Shown one piece after another: positions 1 to 10,086 of a DNA stretch of 40,549 nt (positions are counted from its first letter, which is position 1; each line of letters opens with the position of its first letter). A program made the translations under genes and the position numbers. Under the pieces are notes generated by a model that saw nothing but the letters and a program-made list of their open reading frames with translations, searched no databases and had not been told where the DNA came from. This stretch comes from a bacterium BMS3Abin01 (GTDB lineage Bacteria; Actinomycetota; Thermoleophilia; BMS3ABIN01): assembly GCA_002897715.1 (NCBI GenBank), contig BDUA01000053.1, forward strand, positions 1 to 40,549, in the 5' to 3' direction.

Positions 1-126
1 CCGATCTCGTTGCAGGTAGTAGATGAGCGCCCAGGTAGAGGGAACGTACAGGAGCACGGCCAACCCTGCCAGAATCAGGATGATGCCGATGATCTTCTTG
101 CGAGAGGTTTTTCTAATATCGGGCAT
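1..126 (-). CDS. Partial N-terminus of a membrane-anchored protein, possibly a sortase (truncated at window edge)
   Basis: Minus-strand reading MPDIRKTSRKKIIGIILILAGLAVLLYVPSTWALIYYLQRDR: basic N-terminus plus one TM helix, open to the window edge. Below the supplied ORF size cutoff. Confidence 0.45.
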   Translation of the reverse strand, partial: MPDIRKTSRKKIIGIILILAGLAVLLYVPSTWALIYYLQRDR

Positions 127-206
127 GAATTAATGTTTGATGCTGATTACAGGATAGAGAACAGCGGCCCCATTCTCAAGAGAGCCGCAATAGGTTGCGG
201 GTGGAT

Positions 207-1016
207 ATGCGTCTGATAGATACCCATTGTCACATAATGTATGGCGTCGATGACGGCCCGGATGAAAAGAAGGGCAGCCTGGCTATGGCGGCCATGGCCG
301 CTGCCGGTGGCATCGGCACGGTCGTGGCCACGCCTCATATCGTCGAGGGTCTGTATGAAGGCGAGAGCCGCGCCCGGCAGCTCCAGGAGCTGCAGCTCGA
401 GCTGGATGCCGCCGGTATCGACGTCAGGTTGCTGGCCGGCGCCGAGGTGCCCATGAGCTATTGCCTGACGGTGACGGCGGAGCGGCTGGGGGAGCTGAGC
501 ATCAACGGCAACGGCTTTTTGCTGATGGAGACGGCGGAGGCCACCTTCCAGCAGCTCCGGCGCGCCGCCTACCAGGTGCGACTGCTGGGGCTATACCCCA
601 TCTTCGCCCATCCGGAGAGAACCTCATTCGTCCAGGAACACCCAAGAGACTTTGCCGGGATGCTGACCGCCGGAGACGGGTTCTGCCAGGTAACCGCCGC
701 CAGCCTTGAGGGTGGGTTCGGCAAACGTGTCCTTCGTGCGGCGGAGGAGCTGATGGACGGGGGGCTGGTGCACCTGATTGCCAGCGATGCCCATTGGGCC
801 GGCGAATATTCATCAAACCGAACGCCGGCGCTGTCTCAATGTTTCGAACTGGTTAGGAAAAAGTACGGGGGGGAGACGGCGCGGCTGCTGCTTGAGGAAA
901 ATCCGGAGAAGGTCATCCAGGGTGAGATGCCCTGCCGGTTGCCGCCTGCGGATGAAGGAAAAGCCCGGTGGATAAGACTCTTAAAGAAGGGCAAGCATTT
1001 CCGCCGCCGCATCTGA
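207..1016 (+). CDS. CpsB/CapC (YwqE)-type PHP-domain tyrosine-protein phosphatase
   Basis: MRLIDTHCHIMYGVDDGPDEKKGSLAMA, TVVATPHI, FAHPERTSF, LIASDAHW: PHP metal-binding motifs in CpsB order. ATG at 207 preferred over TTG at 195. Confidence 0.85.
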   Translation: MRLIDTHCHIMYGVDDGPDEKKGSLAMAAMAAAGGIGTVVATPHIVEGLYEGESRARQLQELQLELDAAGIDVRLLAGAEVPMSYCLTVTAERLGELSINGNGFLLMETAEATFQQLRRAAYQVRLLGLYPIFAHPERTSFVQEHPRDFAGMLTAGDGFCQVTAASLEGGFGKRVLRAAEELMDGGLVHLIASDAHWAGEYSSNRTPALSQCFELVRKKYGGETARLLLEENPEKVIQGEMPCRLPPADEGKARWIRLLKKGKHFRRRI

Positions 1017-1146
1017 GCCTTTCACCACATTACGACCTGAAAACAAATCCCGCCCCGGGACCGATACAATTTGTGGTTAAAGTGTACCGCTCCATCGTCC
1101 GAACTAACTCATGAAAGGGCTTTAGAACCCATTTTAGGGCGGAAAC

Positions 1147-1662
1147 ATGCAGTTGATCAAGGGTGAAAAAAGCGAGGGAGGCTCTCGCCACGGGAATCCC
1201 CTTAATGAAACGCCGGATGATGCTTTGACATTCGTTGTATTCTCCACCGCGGGCGAAACGTTCGCGATTAACGTGGCAGAAGTCAAGGAGATAATCAGGG
1301 TTCCGGCCATCACCTGGGTGCCAGGTTCGCGAGACCCGGTGCGCGGCGTCATCAATCTTCGCGGTTCAGTGGTACCTGTCATAGATCTGGCCGGCGCGCT
1401 GTTGCTGGCTTCAGGAGAGAAAGGACCGGAAGCGCGGGTACTGATCGTCGAGCGGAAAGGCGATGTAATCGGCTTTCTTGTGGAGCGGGTAATGGAGGTG
1501 GCGGAGATATCCGCCAGCGCCATTGAGCCATCCCTGCGTACCCTGGGTGATAACGAAAAGAAAATGGTCTGCTCCCAGACTACCCATAGGAAGGCGCTGA
1601 TAGGAATCCTGGATATGGAGAGTGTCAGCGATGCCGCCCAGGCCTTACAGGGGGCGTCATGA
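1147..1662 (+). CDS. cheW: CheW-like chemosensory coupling protein
   Basis: FVVFSTAGETFAINVAEVKEIIRVPAITWVPGSRDPVRGVINLRGSVVPVIDL: CheW signature. Confidence 0.93.
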   Translation: MQLIKGEKSEGGSRHGNPLNETPDDALTFVVFSTAGETFAINVAEVKEIIRVPAITWVPGSRDPVRGVINLRGSVVPVIDLAGALLLASGEKGPEARVLIVERKGDVIGFLVERVMEVAEISASAIEPSLRTLGDNEKKMVCSQTTHRKALIGILDMESVSDAAQALQGAS

Positions 1663-1705
1663 ACAGTCATAAGGTAAAGAATATCAATAACCGGAAAGGG
1701 TAAAA

Positions 1706-3406
1706 ATGGCCGTCGAAGGCGGGGCAATAAAATTTAATACGGGCGATGGTCCGGGAAAGGCAGAGACCGGAAGTCAGGTAAATGGCGGTAGCGCGCCGGG
1801 GTATAACCGGTTAAGGAAATACTTCAGCGCAAGCGTGGAAGCAAAGATTTTGGGGATGGTGGCGGTCCTGCTGGTCATAGGCTTCGGCCTGTTCGGCTAC
1901 CTTAGCAACAGATACGAGAAAGAAAACATGCTGGAGCAGCAGCAGGCCAACAATAATATGCTGGCATCATCGATCGCCAACAGCCTGGAAACCAGCATGC
2001 TGGCGGGAGAAGCGGATCTGACCCGGGAGGCCATCAGGGGTACAGATGACATCGCCGAGGTCGCCAGCGTCAAGGTTTTCGGGAACGATAGCAGCACGGC
2101 GTTCGACGGCGGCCAGCGGGCGAGCGGCAAGGAAGCTGAAGAGTTGACCAAAGTACTGCAGACCGGCGAGAAGATATCTTATTACTCGGGAGAAGGAGAC
2201 GGCAGGACCCTGACCGAGATACTCCCCCTGACCAACAAGGCTTCTTGCCAGTCCTGCCACGTCAGCGGCGAGACCCTGAGAGGCGCGGTGATGGTAACAA
2301 CTTCCATGCAGCGCGCCGAATCCGCCATGCAGGCCAACCGTAACAGGACCATCCTGTCGCTGCTGGTTACGCTGATAGCCATACTCATCATCCTCAAGCT
2401 GTTGCTGAACATCACCATAGTCAGGCCACTAAAGAAGACAGTGGAGGCCATCAAGCGTATAGCGGCGGGTGACATGACCAGGAAGGTAGTGGTAAACAGC
2501 CGGGACGAACTGGGCATGCTGGCCGGCAGTTTCAACGAGATGACCGATAACCTGAGAGTCCTCAATTCCAGGATAAGACTTGCCGGAGAAAAGACCAGCA
2601 CGGTCTCCGGCGAGATATCGGTGGTGGTGGAAGAACAGGCCAGCACCTCGGCGGAGCAGTCAACCGCCGTGGCGGAGACATCAGCGACCATCGAGGAGCT
2701 TGCCAGCACAGCCAAGCAGATAGCAGATACGGCGGAATCGGTATCCAGGGTGGCCGAGGAGACCTTCGACCATGCTCGCGAGGGTCACGAAGCCGTGGAA
2801 GCGACCATCGAAGGCATGGCCTCGATCAGTGAGAAAGTCAACAAGGTGGCAGAGAAGACCCTGTCGCTGGGCGAGAAATCGCAACAGATAGGCACCATCC
2901 TCGAGATAATCAATGACATAGCCGACCAGACCAACCTTCTGGCGCTCAACGCCGCCGTGGAGGCAGCACGCGCCGGAGAACAGGGACGCGGGTTCGCGGT
3001 GGTGGCCGGCGAGGTGCGCCGCCTGGCTGAAGAAAGCGTTGAAGCTACCACCAAGATCAAGTCGATCATCGACGAGATACAGTCGGAAACCAACGGTACG
3101 ATAATGGCCACCGAGGCGAGCGCCAACGAGGTGAACCGGGGTGTGGAACTGGCCACCGACGCCGGTAAATCACTGGAGAGCATACTGGCGGTGGTTGCTG
3201 AGAATACCAACGCCGCCAAGGAGATATCGGTAGCCACGCAGCAGCAGCAGAGCGCCAGCGAACAGGTAGTGGTGGCCATGGCCAATATCTCAGAGGCCAG
3301 CAAACAGCAGGCTGCCGGGGCCAGGCAAACGGCCATGGCCAGCGAGGTTCTGAACCAGGCGGCCGTGGAACTCAAGGCGGCCATCGCCGAATTCAAGACC
3401 AGGTGA
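1706..3406 (+). CDS. Methyl-accepting chemotaxis protein with extracytoplasmic CXXCH (c-heme) sensor region, HAMP and MCP signaling domain
   Basis: Two TM segments flank a region with [14 protein letters not shown] ([24 protein letters not shown]); hairpin tip [42 protein letters not shown]. Confidence 0.93.
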   Translation: MAVEGGAIKFNTGDGPGKAETGSQVNGGSAPGYNRLRKYFSASVEAKILGMVAVLLVIGFGLFGYLSNRYEKENMLEQQQANNNMLASSIANSLETSMLAGEADLTREAIRGTDDIAEVASVKVFGNDSSTAFDGGQRASGKEAEELTKVLQTGEKISYYSGEGDGRTLTEILPLTNKASCQSCHVSGETLRGAVMVTTSMQRAESAMQANRNRTILSLLVTLIAILIILKLLLNITIVRPLKKTVEAIKRIAAGDMTRKVVVNSRDELGMLAGSFNEMTDNLRVLNSRIRLAGEKTSTVSGEISVVVEEQASTSAEQSTAVAETSATIEELASTAKQIADTAESVSRVAEETFDHAREGHEAVEATIEGMASISEKVNKVAEKTLSLGEKSQQIGTILEIINDIADQTNLLALNAAVEAARAGEQGRGFAVVAGEVRRLAEESVEATTKIKSIIDEIQSETNGTIMATEASANEVNRGVELATDAGKSLESILAVVAENTNAAKEISVATQQQQSASEQVVVAMANISEASKQQAAGARQTAMASEVLNQAAVELKAAIAEFKTR

Positions 3407-5649
3407 CGCAATTGGATTTACCCTTCGACAAGGAGTTCCTGGAGACATTCAACGCCGAGGCCCGGGAGAAGCTGCAGAACCTCAGCGACGGATTGCTGTC
3501 ACTGGAGGAGTCAGCGGAAGACGAGGACGGCATCAGGACGCTGTTCCGCGAGGCCCATACGCTCAAGGGCTCGGCCGGCATGATGGGTTTCGATGCCATC
3601 AAATCCCTGGCGCATCGCATCGAGGACATTCTCTCCGGGGTGCAGAAGGGCCAGTTCCTGCTGGACCAGGGGAAGACGGATGTCATCCTGGAGGCCATAG
3701 ACCGGATTGAAGCACTTCTGCCTACGGGTGAAGAAAGCGACAAGGCCGATGATAACGTATCCGACCTGCTGGAGAGGATGGGCGAGTTCCAGCAGGACAG
3801 CCCCGAACCGACCGCTGCCGTGGACTGTGAGGCGGACGGCGGCGAACAGGATGAACCGGGGCAGGCGGACACCGTAAAAACGGCTCCGCCCAAGGCGCGC
3901 AAACAGACGGAGCCGACCATAAGGGTGAATATCGATCGCCTGGACAAGCTGCTCAATCTGATGGGTGAGATCATCGTCAATCAGATAGGTACGGAGGGGC
4001 ACGTGAGTGAGCTGGCGAACCTGAAGGAAAAGTCCCACGAGCTGGTCCAGCTGTTCAAGTCCATAACCCGTGATATCGAGGAACTCCGTTCATCGCTGGA
4101 CAGCAATCAGGCGGATTCACTGTCGCAGAAGATAAACAAGGCCGGCGATACGGCCACCGCCGTCTCCGCGGCGCTGGACAGCGCCGCGGCAAACCTCAGG
4201 GAGAGCACGGCGTCACACAGGCTCGCGCTCAAAGAGCTGCACGACAGCACCCTGAACGTGAGGATGTTGCCCCTGGCCACGATATTCAGCCAGTACCCGC
4301 GAGTGGTGCGGGATGCTTCCAGGTCCTGCGGCAAGAAGGCCCGTCTGCTGATAAGCGGCGAGAAGACAGAGCTGGACAAGCGCATACTGGAACAGATATC
4401 CGACCCGTTGCTGCATATAATCCGAAACTGTGTCGACCACGGCATCGAGTCAACTGTCACGCGGGAAGCCGCCGGCAAACCGGAGCAGGGGACCATCAGG
4501 CTGTCGGCGGAACAGCGCGGCGACATGGTGGATATTATCATCGAGGACGACGGGGCCGGCATCGATGTGGCCAGGGTGAAGGCGGTCGCCGTACAAAAAG
4601 GTTTGATAAACGCCGAAAACGACATGGACGATGACCGGGCGCTGGAACTCATCTTCCGGTCCGGTTTCTCCACCGCCGAAAAAGTCACCGACATATCCGG
4701 GCGTGGCGTAGGCATGGATGTGGTCAAGAATAATATCGAGCAGCTGGACGGTACGGTGACCGTCACTACCGAACTGGGACAGGGTACCCGGATTGAGGTA
4801 GCGTTGCCGGTGACGCTGGTGGTAATCGACGGACTGCTGGTGGAGGGCGGTGACCAGAAGTTCGTCGTTCCGGTCTCGTCGGTGAGGGAAATGGTGGTGG
4901 TCACCCCGGAAGAGGTGCAGTCCCTGGGCAGCCAGCGCGGTTTCCTGATGAGGGACACCGCTATCCCCCTGGTGGATATGCTTGATGCGCTGGGCAGAGG
5001 ACAAATCAGTGACCGGCAAGGGAAATCTCACGTTATCGTCATTCAGAACGGCTCATACAACCTGGGTTTGCAGGTTGAGCGGCTTATCGGCGAACAGGAG
5101 ATCGTGATCAAGCCCCTGAGCCCGTTTCTGGGGCATCATCCTTTCATCAGCGGCGTATCCATTCTGTCCGGGGGCGAGATAGCCGTTGTGCTGAACGTGC
5201 TGGAGATGGCCAGCTCCCTGGCGGCGGGTGAGGGCGCTGCCCCGATGACGGCCAGGACCGGTAACGGGGAACAGCAGCAGCGGAAGCGGTCGGTACTGGT
5301 GGTAGAAGACTCGCTGGTGGTGAGGGAGCTTCAACGCAATATTCTGGAGGCGGCGGGTTATGAGGTAAATACGGCGGTGGACGGCCGGGACGCCCTGTCT
5401 CGGCTGGACAACGACCCCGTGGACTGCATCGTTACCGATATCGAGATGCCGGGCATGGACGGCTTCGAACTCACTGTCGCCATCAGGCAGAGGGAGGATG
5501 TCGGGGAGACCCCGGTGATAATGGTCACCTCGCTCAACAGTGAAGAACACAAGAAAAAAGGCATAGAGGTGGGGGCCGACGCCTATGTGGTCAAGGGGTC
5601 TTTCGACCAGAAGGATCTGCTGGAGACCATCGAGCGGCTGGTAGCCTGA
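3403..5649 (+). CDS. cheA: Hybrid CheA histidine kinase (Hpt-dimerization-HATPase-CheW-REC)
   Basis: Hpt [16 protein letters not shown]; HATPase [26 protein letters not shown]; CheW-like region; C-terminal [17 protein letters not shown] ... [13 protein letters not shown]. Confidence 0.95.
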   Translation: MTQLDLPFDKEFLETFNAEAREKLQNLSDGLLSLEESAEDEDGIRTLFREAHTLKGSAGMMGFDAIKSLAHRIEDILSGVQKGQFLLDQGKTDVILEAIDRIEALLPTGEESDKADDNVSDLLERMGEFQQDSPEPTAAVDCEADGGEQDEPGQADTVKTAPPKARKQTEPTIRVNIDRLDKLLNLMGEIIVNQIGTEGHVSELANLKEKSHELVQLFKSITRDIEELRSSLDSNQADSLSQKINKAGDTATAVSAALDSAAANLRESTASHRLALKELHDSTLNVRMLPLATIFSQYPRVVRDASRSCGKKARLLISGEKTELDKRILEQISDPLLHIIRNCVDHGIESTVTREAAGKPEQGTIRLSAEQRGDMVDIIIEDDGAGIDVARVKAVAVQKGLINAENDMDDDRALELIFRSGFSTAEKVTDISGRGVGMDVVKNNIEQLDGTVTVTTELGQGTRIEVALPVTLVVIDGLLVEGGDQKFVVPVSSVREMVVVTPEEVQSLGSQRGFLMRDTAIPLVDMLDALGRGQISDRQGKSHVIVIQNGSYNLGLQVERLIGEQEIVIKPLSPFLGHHPFISGVSILSGGEIAVVLNVLEMASSLAAGEGAAPMTARTGNGEQQQRKRSVLVVEDSLVVRELQRNILEAAGYEVNTAVDGRDALSRLDNDPVDCIVTDIEMPGMDGFELTVAIRQREDVGETPVIMVTSLNSEEHKKKGIEVGADAYVVKGSFDQKDLLETIERLVA

Positions 5650-5657
5650 GGATAGAT

Positions 5658-6710
5658 ATGAAAGCGCACCTCGAACCGATAACAGAACAGGTTAAGGTTT
5701 TGGTGTCGGACGACTCGCCGACGGTATGTCTGATGTTGACGCGCATGCTGGAGGCGGACCCGGGCATAGTCGTCATCGGAACCGCGGCCAACGGCCGGGA
5801 CGCCATCGACAAGATATCACGCCTCAATCCGGACCTGGTGACCATGGATGTCAATATGCCGGTCATGGACGGCATCGAGGCCATAGAACATATCATGGCT
5901 TATTGCCCGCTGCCGGTGATCGTGATCAGCTCAATGGTGGATTCGGAGTTTACCACCAACGCGGCACGGGCCCTGGGCGCCGGCGCGGTCGATGTCTTTT
6001 CCAAACCGACGCCGGATTCACTGGAGGATTTCGAGGATATCGCTGAAGAGCTGCGGGAGAAAATAAAGCTGCTCTCCCGGGTGCGGGTAATAACCCACCC
6101 GCGAGCGCGTCTGCTTGATGATGAACGCAAGCGGAAGACGAGCACCAACGCCGGGAGAGAGCTGGTGGCCATTGCCTCGTCAACCGGCGGTCCCCAGGCG
6201 TTGAAACATATAGTCGGCAGCCTGCCGGAGGATTTCAACGCCTGCATCCTGATAGTCCAGCATATTACACTGGGCTTCACCGAAGGGCTGATAGAATGGC
6301 TGGGGTCCAGCAGCAAGATCAAGGTGGTAAAGGGGCGTGACGGCATGGCGCTCAACCGGGGCGAGGTGGTGATCGCGCCGGACGGGCTGCACATGATGGC
6401 GACGAACCATAATCGCATCCGGTTGCTGGACCGGTACGTACCCGGTCCGCACAAGCCCTCAGCCGACGTGCTGATGGAGTCGGTGGCCGAAGTCGGCGGC
6501 AAGAAAAGCATGGGCGTAATCCTCACCGGCATGGGTCATGACGGAGCGGCGGGTATCAAGGCTATCCATGACAAGGGTGGTCTCACCATCGCCCAGGACG
6601 AGGAGACCTCGGTCATCTACGGTATGGCTAAAGAGGCAGTGAAGCTGGATGCTGTCGACAAAATCGTGCCCCTGACCGATATAAGTAAAATGATCTTGGA
6701 ACAGGTATGA
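5658..6710 (+). CDS. cheB: CheB protein-glutamate methylesterase
   Basis: REC domain (VSDDSPTVCLML, MDVNMPVMDGIEA) plus methylesterase motifs IASSTGGPQAL, VQHI, ILTGMGHDGAAG. Confidence 0.95.
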   Translation: MKAHLEPITEQVKVLVSDDSPTVCLMLTRMLEADPGIVVIGTAANGRDAIDKISRLNPDLVTMDVNMPVMDGIEAIEHIMAYCPLPVIVISSMVDSEFTTNAARALGAGAVDVFSKPTPDSLEDFEDIAEELREKIKLLSRVRVITHPRARLLDDERKRKTSTNAGRELVAIASSTGGPQALKHIVGSLPEDFNACILIVQHITLGFTEGLIEWLGSSSKIKVVKGRDGMALNRGEVVIAPDGLHMMATNHNRIRLLDRYVPGPHKPSADVLMESVAEVGGKKSMGVILTGMGHDGAAGIKAIHDKGGLTIAQDEETSVIYGMAKEAVKLDAVDKIVPLTDISKMILEQV

Positions 6711-8224
6711 ACATGGGCATGGAAGTAGCATATACAGAACCGGATGCGACCAGGATTCTCATCGCCGAGGATAGCCCTACCCAGCGGCGGATAATCAAGA
6801 CCGTGCTGGGAAGGGCGGGATACGATGTAATCCTGGCCGAGGACGGTATCAAGGCCGTGAGCAAAGCTTTTTACGAGAATCCGGACCTGTTGATCCTGGA
6901 TATCGACATGCCCCGGATGAACGGATACCAGGTCTGCCGTCTGCTCAAGGACGATTACCGCACATCCCACATCCCGGTGATACTGCTGACGGGCAGGGAC
7001 CAGGAGACTGACAAGTTCTGGGGCCTGAAAACAGGAGCGGACCGGTATGTGACCAAGGGTTTCAAGCTGGACGGCCTGGCCGACACGGTGCGGGAACTGC
7101 TGGCGCAGACGGAAAATGAACCGCGCGACGCGCCGCAGATGGAGACCAGGGCGGACGGCGGCGAGCAGGAGATAGATGTTTTGACCCGGGTGAACGACCT
7201 GCTGGATCGCAAGCTGTTCGAGGCCACAATCATCAATGAGATAAGCAAACTGAACACCATCAGCGAGGACAGCAGCGTCACCATCAGCTCGGTGCTGTCG
7301 GTGATAGCCAAGGTGACCGACTGTTACGTGGGCACGGTGACACTTCTGGATGAATGCGAGATGATCGTGCACGTACATAACCCGGTGGGCGGCACCTTCT
7401 TCGTCGAGGCCAAAATGCGCGCCATGGAGGCCGCCGTCCCCTATCTTCCCCCGGGGAGCAGCATCAAACAGATCGAGGTCATCACCGATGCCGACCCCGG
7501 CTTCATAGAAGGAGAAAACCCTGAATGTGACGCCATCCGCTCCATCTACACCTTGCCTCTGAACGCGCGCGGGAAGAATATCGCGGTAATGACGCTGCTG
7601 AGCCCCAGGCCGGATGCCTTCTCCGAGGAGATACGTCGAACCATGGAGATAATCGAAAACCCGGCCTGCGTGGTGGTGGACAACGCCAGGCTGCATGAGG
7701 GGGCCATGAGGCTGGCGATAACCGACGGCCTCACCCACCTGTTCAACCACCGGCATTTCTATGAGCTGCTGGAGCACGAGTTCCAGCGCACCAACCGGTA
7801 TATGTCACGCATGGCGCTGATGATGCTGGACATCGATTATTTTAAGAAGGTAAACGATGGCTACGGCCACCAGGTGGGTGATGAGATCCTCAAGGAACTG
7901 GCGGAGATCATTACCGGCGAAGTGCGCGAGGTCGACGTGGTGGCCAGGTACGGTGGCGAGGAATTCGCCATCCTGCTGCCTCAGACCGACACGCGGCAGG
8001 CAACCGCCGTTGCCGACCGCATCCGCAGGAAGGTGGATGAAAGAGATTTTATAACACCGGAGGGCAAGATAAGGATAACGATAAGCGTAGGCGTGGTCAG
8101 CTTCCCGGAATGTGCGGTGGAGAACCAGGTGGAGCTGGTGCAGCTGGCCGACGCGGCTCTGTACAAGGCCAAGGAGACCGGGCGAAACAAGGTAATAGCA
8201 TGCGGCAGGACCGATGAAGCTTAA
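6707..8224 (+). CDS. Response regulator with REC, GAF-like and GGDEF (diguanylate cyclase) domains
   Basis: REC RILIAEDSPTQRRIIK ... LDIDMPRMNGYQV; GGDEF domain with active GGEEF (7952-7966) and upstream RxxD (REVD, 7925-7936) inhibitory-site motif. Confidence 0.93.
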   Translation: MNMGMEVAYTEPDATRILIAEDSPTQRRIIKTVLGRAGYDVILAEDGIKAVSKAFYENPDLLILDIDMPRMNGYQVCRLLKDDYRTSHIPVILLTGRDQETDKFWGLKTGADRYVTKGFKLDGLADTVRELLAQTENEPRDAPQMETRADGGEQEIDVLTRVNDLLDRKLFEATIINEISKLNTISEDSSVTISSVLSVIAKVTDCYVGTVTLLDECEMIVHVHNPVGGTFFVEAKMRAMEAAVPYLPPGSSIKQIEVITDADPGFIEGENPECDAIRSIYTLPLNARGKNIAVMTLLSPRPDAFSEEIRRTMEIIENPACVVVDNARLHEGAMRLAITDGLTHLFNHRHFYELLEHEFQRTNRYMSRMALMMLDIDYFKKVNDGYGHQVGDEILKELAEIITGEVREVDVVARYGGEEFAILLPQTDTRQATAVADRIRRKVDERDFITPEGKIRITISVGVVSFPECAVENQVELVQLADAALYKAKETGRNKVIACGRTDEA

Positions 8225-9662
8225 ACATTACACGCTTACCGAAGAGGATTTTGAGCGGTTCCGCCAGCTGATAAATCAGGCCAGCGGCATCTTCTTCGAC
8301 CGGGGCAAGTGGGATATCCTGAGGTTGGGGCTGTCGGAACGGGCCCTGGCCGTGGGCGCCGATACCCTGAGTGAATATTATGAATACATAACCACCGACG
8401 ATTACCGGGAAGAGGAGCTCAGGCATCTGCTGGAGCATCTTTCCGTGCAGGAGACGCAATTCTTCCGCAACCTGCCCCAGTTCGACGCGCTACGCAAGTT
8501 CGTTATCCCCGAGATAACACGGCGCAAGGCGGGCTCCTACAGGAACATCCGTTTCTGGAGCGCCGGCTGCTCGACGGGCCAGGAACCTTATTCGCTGGCC
8601 ATGTCGCTGCTGGATGTTCTACCGGACGCCCGCAGCTGGGATATCCGCGTCATGGGCACGGACTTAAACGAGCAGGCGCTGGATACGGCACGGCAGGGCT
8701 GGTATCCGGAGCGCAAGCTGACCGGGATGGACCGCAAACATATCGAACAGTACATGGTGCCCGTGGACGGCGGCTACCGGCTGACGGAAGAGGTTCGCAA
8801 CATGGTCGAGTTTCACAGTCTCAACCTGGTCACCGACCCGCTGCCCATCGAGCGTATCGGCACATGTGACGTCGTCTTCTGCCGCAACGTCATCATTTAT
8901 TTCACCCACGAGACGGCCAAGTTTGTGGTGGAGCATTTCTTCGACATCCTCAACCCGGGCGGCTACCTGTTTCTGGGGCATTCAGAGACCCTGTGGAAGA
9001 TGTCCAACAAGTACAGCCTGGTGGAGGTGGGAGACGCTTTCATCTACAGGAAGTCGTTGCCACGGGGTATCAACGGACGGCGCTTCATATCGGACCGCCG
9101 CATGCGCAGCGGGCCGCTGCCGCCGGGTGTCAGGGATGACCGCCGGCAGAGCGCCGGCCGGCGGTCGGAGCGTACACAGCCTTTGCCTGAATCCCGTGAG
9201 GCCGGCGAGGTGAGGGAGGGGGCCGTGGTGGAGAGGAAGCCGGAGGGAGAGCAGGAGTTCTCAACTGTGGAAGAGGCCAAGACCCTGCTGGAACTGGGAG
9301 ACTACGACAAGGCGGTAACAGCGCTGGAAAAGGCACTGGAGGCGAACAGCACCAGGGCCGAACTGCACTTCCTCATGGGCCTGGCCTACGAGAAACGCGA
9401 CGAGCTGGCGGCCGCCAGCGAATCATTCCGCAAGACTATCTACTGTGATGATCGTTTCAGCATCGCTTATTTCCATATCGCCAGCATTCTGGAACATACC
9501 GGTCAGCTCAAGGCCGCCACCAGGGAGTATCGCCACGCGGTCCGCTATCTCCGGCAGGATGACCCCCGCCGATGGGAAAAGGAGCTGGATGATTACGGCG
9601 TGGAGTCCCTGCTGGATCTCTGCGAGTGGAAGATAGAGAACCTGGGCGGACTGGACACCTGA
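8214..9662 (+). CDS. cheR: CheR-type MCP methyltransferase with C-terminal TPR
   Basis: SVQETQFFRN, RFWSAGCSTGQEPYSLAM, GTDLNEQALDTAR, CDVVFCRNVIIYF, NPGGYLFLGHSE; C-terminal TPR-like AKTLLELGDYDKAVTALEKALEANSTRAELHFLMGLAYEK. Confidence 0.93.
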   Translation: MKLKHYTLTEEDFERFRQLINQASGIFFDRGKWDILRLGLSERALAVGADTLSEYYEYITTDDYREEELRHLLEHLSVQETQFFRNLPQFDALRKFVIPEITRRKAGSYRNIRFWSAGCSTGQEPYSLAMSLLDVLPDARSWDIRVMGTDLNEQALDTARQGWYPERKLTGMDRKHIEQYMVPVDGGYRLTEEVRNMVEFHSLNLVTDPLPIERIGTCDVVFCRNVIIYFTHETAKFVVEHFFDILNPGGYLFLGHSETLWKMSNKYSLVEVGDAFIYRKSLPRGINGRRFISDRRMRSGPLPPGVRDDRRQSAGRRSERTQPLPESREAGEVREGAVVERKPEGEQEFSTVEEAKTLLELGDYDKAVTALEKALEANSTRAELHFLMGLAYEKRDELAAASESFRKTIYCDDRFSIAYFHIASILEHTGQLKAATREYRHAVRYLRQDDPRRWEKELDDYGVESLLDLCEWKIENLGGLDT

Positions 9663-9793
9663 CCGGGTCCGCCGGCGGCGGCCGGCCATGGTTTTGCCGG
9701 TCATGGACGGCAGCCGTGATGTGATAATATCTCCTCCTGAACCATTAGACAGCCGATAGCGCTCCATGGCGCAAGGCGGCGGGGAGGAGTCCT

Positions 9794-10081
9794 GTGGTAA
9801 ACCACGACGACGTGAGGTATGTTGCCGGCCTGGCCAGGCTGAAACTGGCGGGAGAGGAACTGGACCGGTACGCTGCTCAGCTCTCGACCATCCTCAACCA
9901 TGTCAACAAGATAGCGGAACTCGAACTGGACGGGGTCGAACCCACCTCGCATGTGCTCGAGCTGACCAATGTCTTCAGAGAAGACGAGCCGCAACCTTCC
10001 ATATCACAGGTGGCGGCGCTGGCCAACGGCCCCGAGGTCGAAGGGAACGCCTTCCGCGTACCGGCGATAGTGAGGAAATAG
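9794..10081 (+). CDS. gatC: Asp/Glu-tRNA(Asn/Gln) amidotransferase subunit C
   Basis: VNHDDVRYVAGLARLKLAGEELDRYAAQLSTILNHVNKIAELELDGVEPTSHV; GTG start after GGAGGAG. Confidence 0.93.
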   Translation: MVNHDDVRYVAGLARLKLAGEELDRYAAQLSTILNHVNKIAELELDGVEPTSHVLELTNVFREDEPQPSISQVAALANGPEVEGNAFRVPAIVRK

Positions 10082-10086
10082 GTCCA

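Noticed and set aside
6617-7777. 386-aa minus-strand ORF opposite the REC-GGDEF gene
   Set aside because: Shadow ORF of a clear coding region; no recognisable motifs.
9678-9706. Imperfect direct repeat GCCGGcCATGG / GCCGGtCATGG between cheR and gatC
   Set aside because: Only two 11-bp copies in GC-rich spacer; likely chance.
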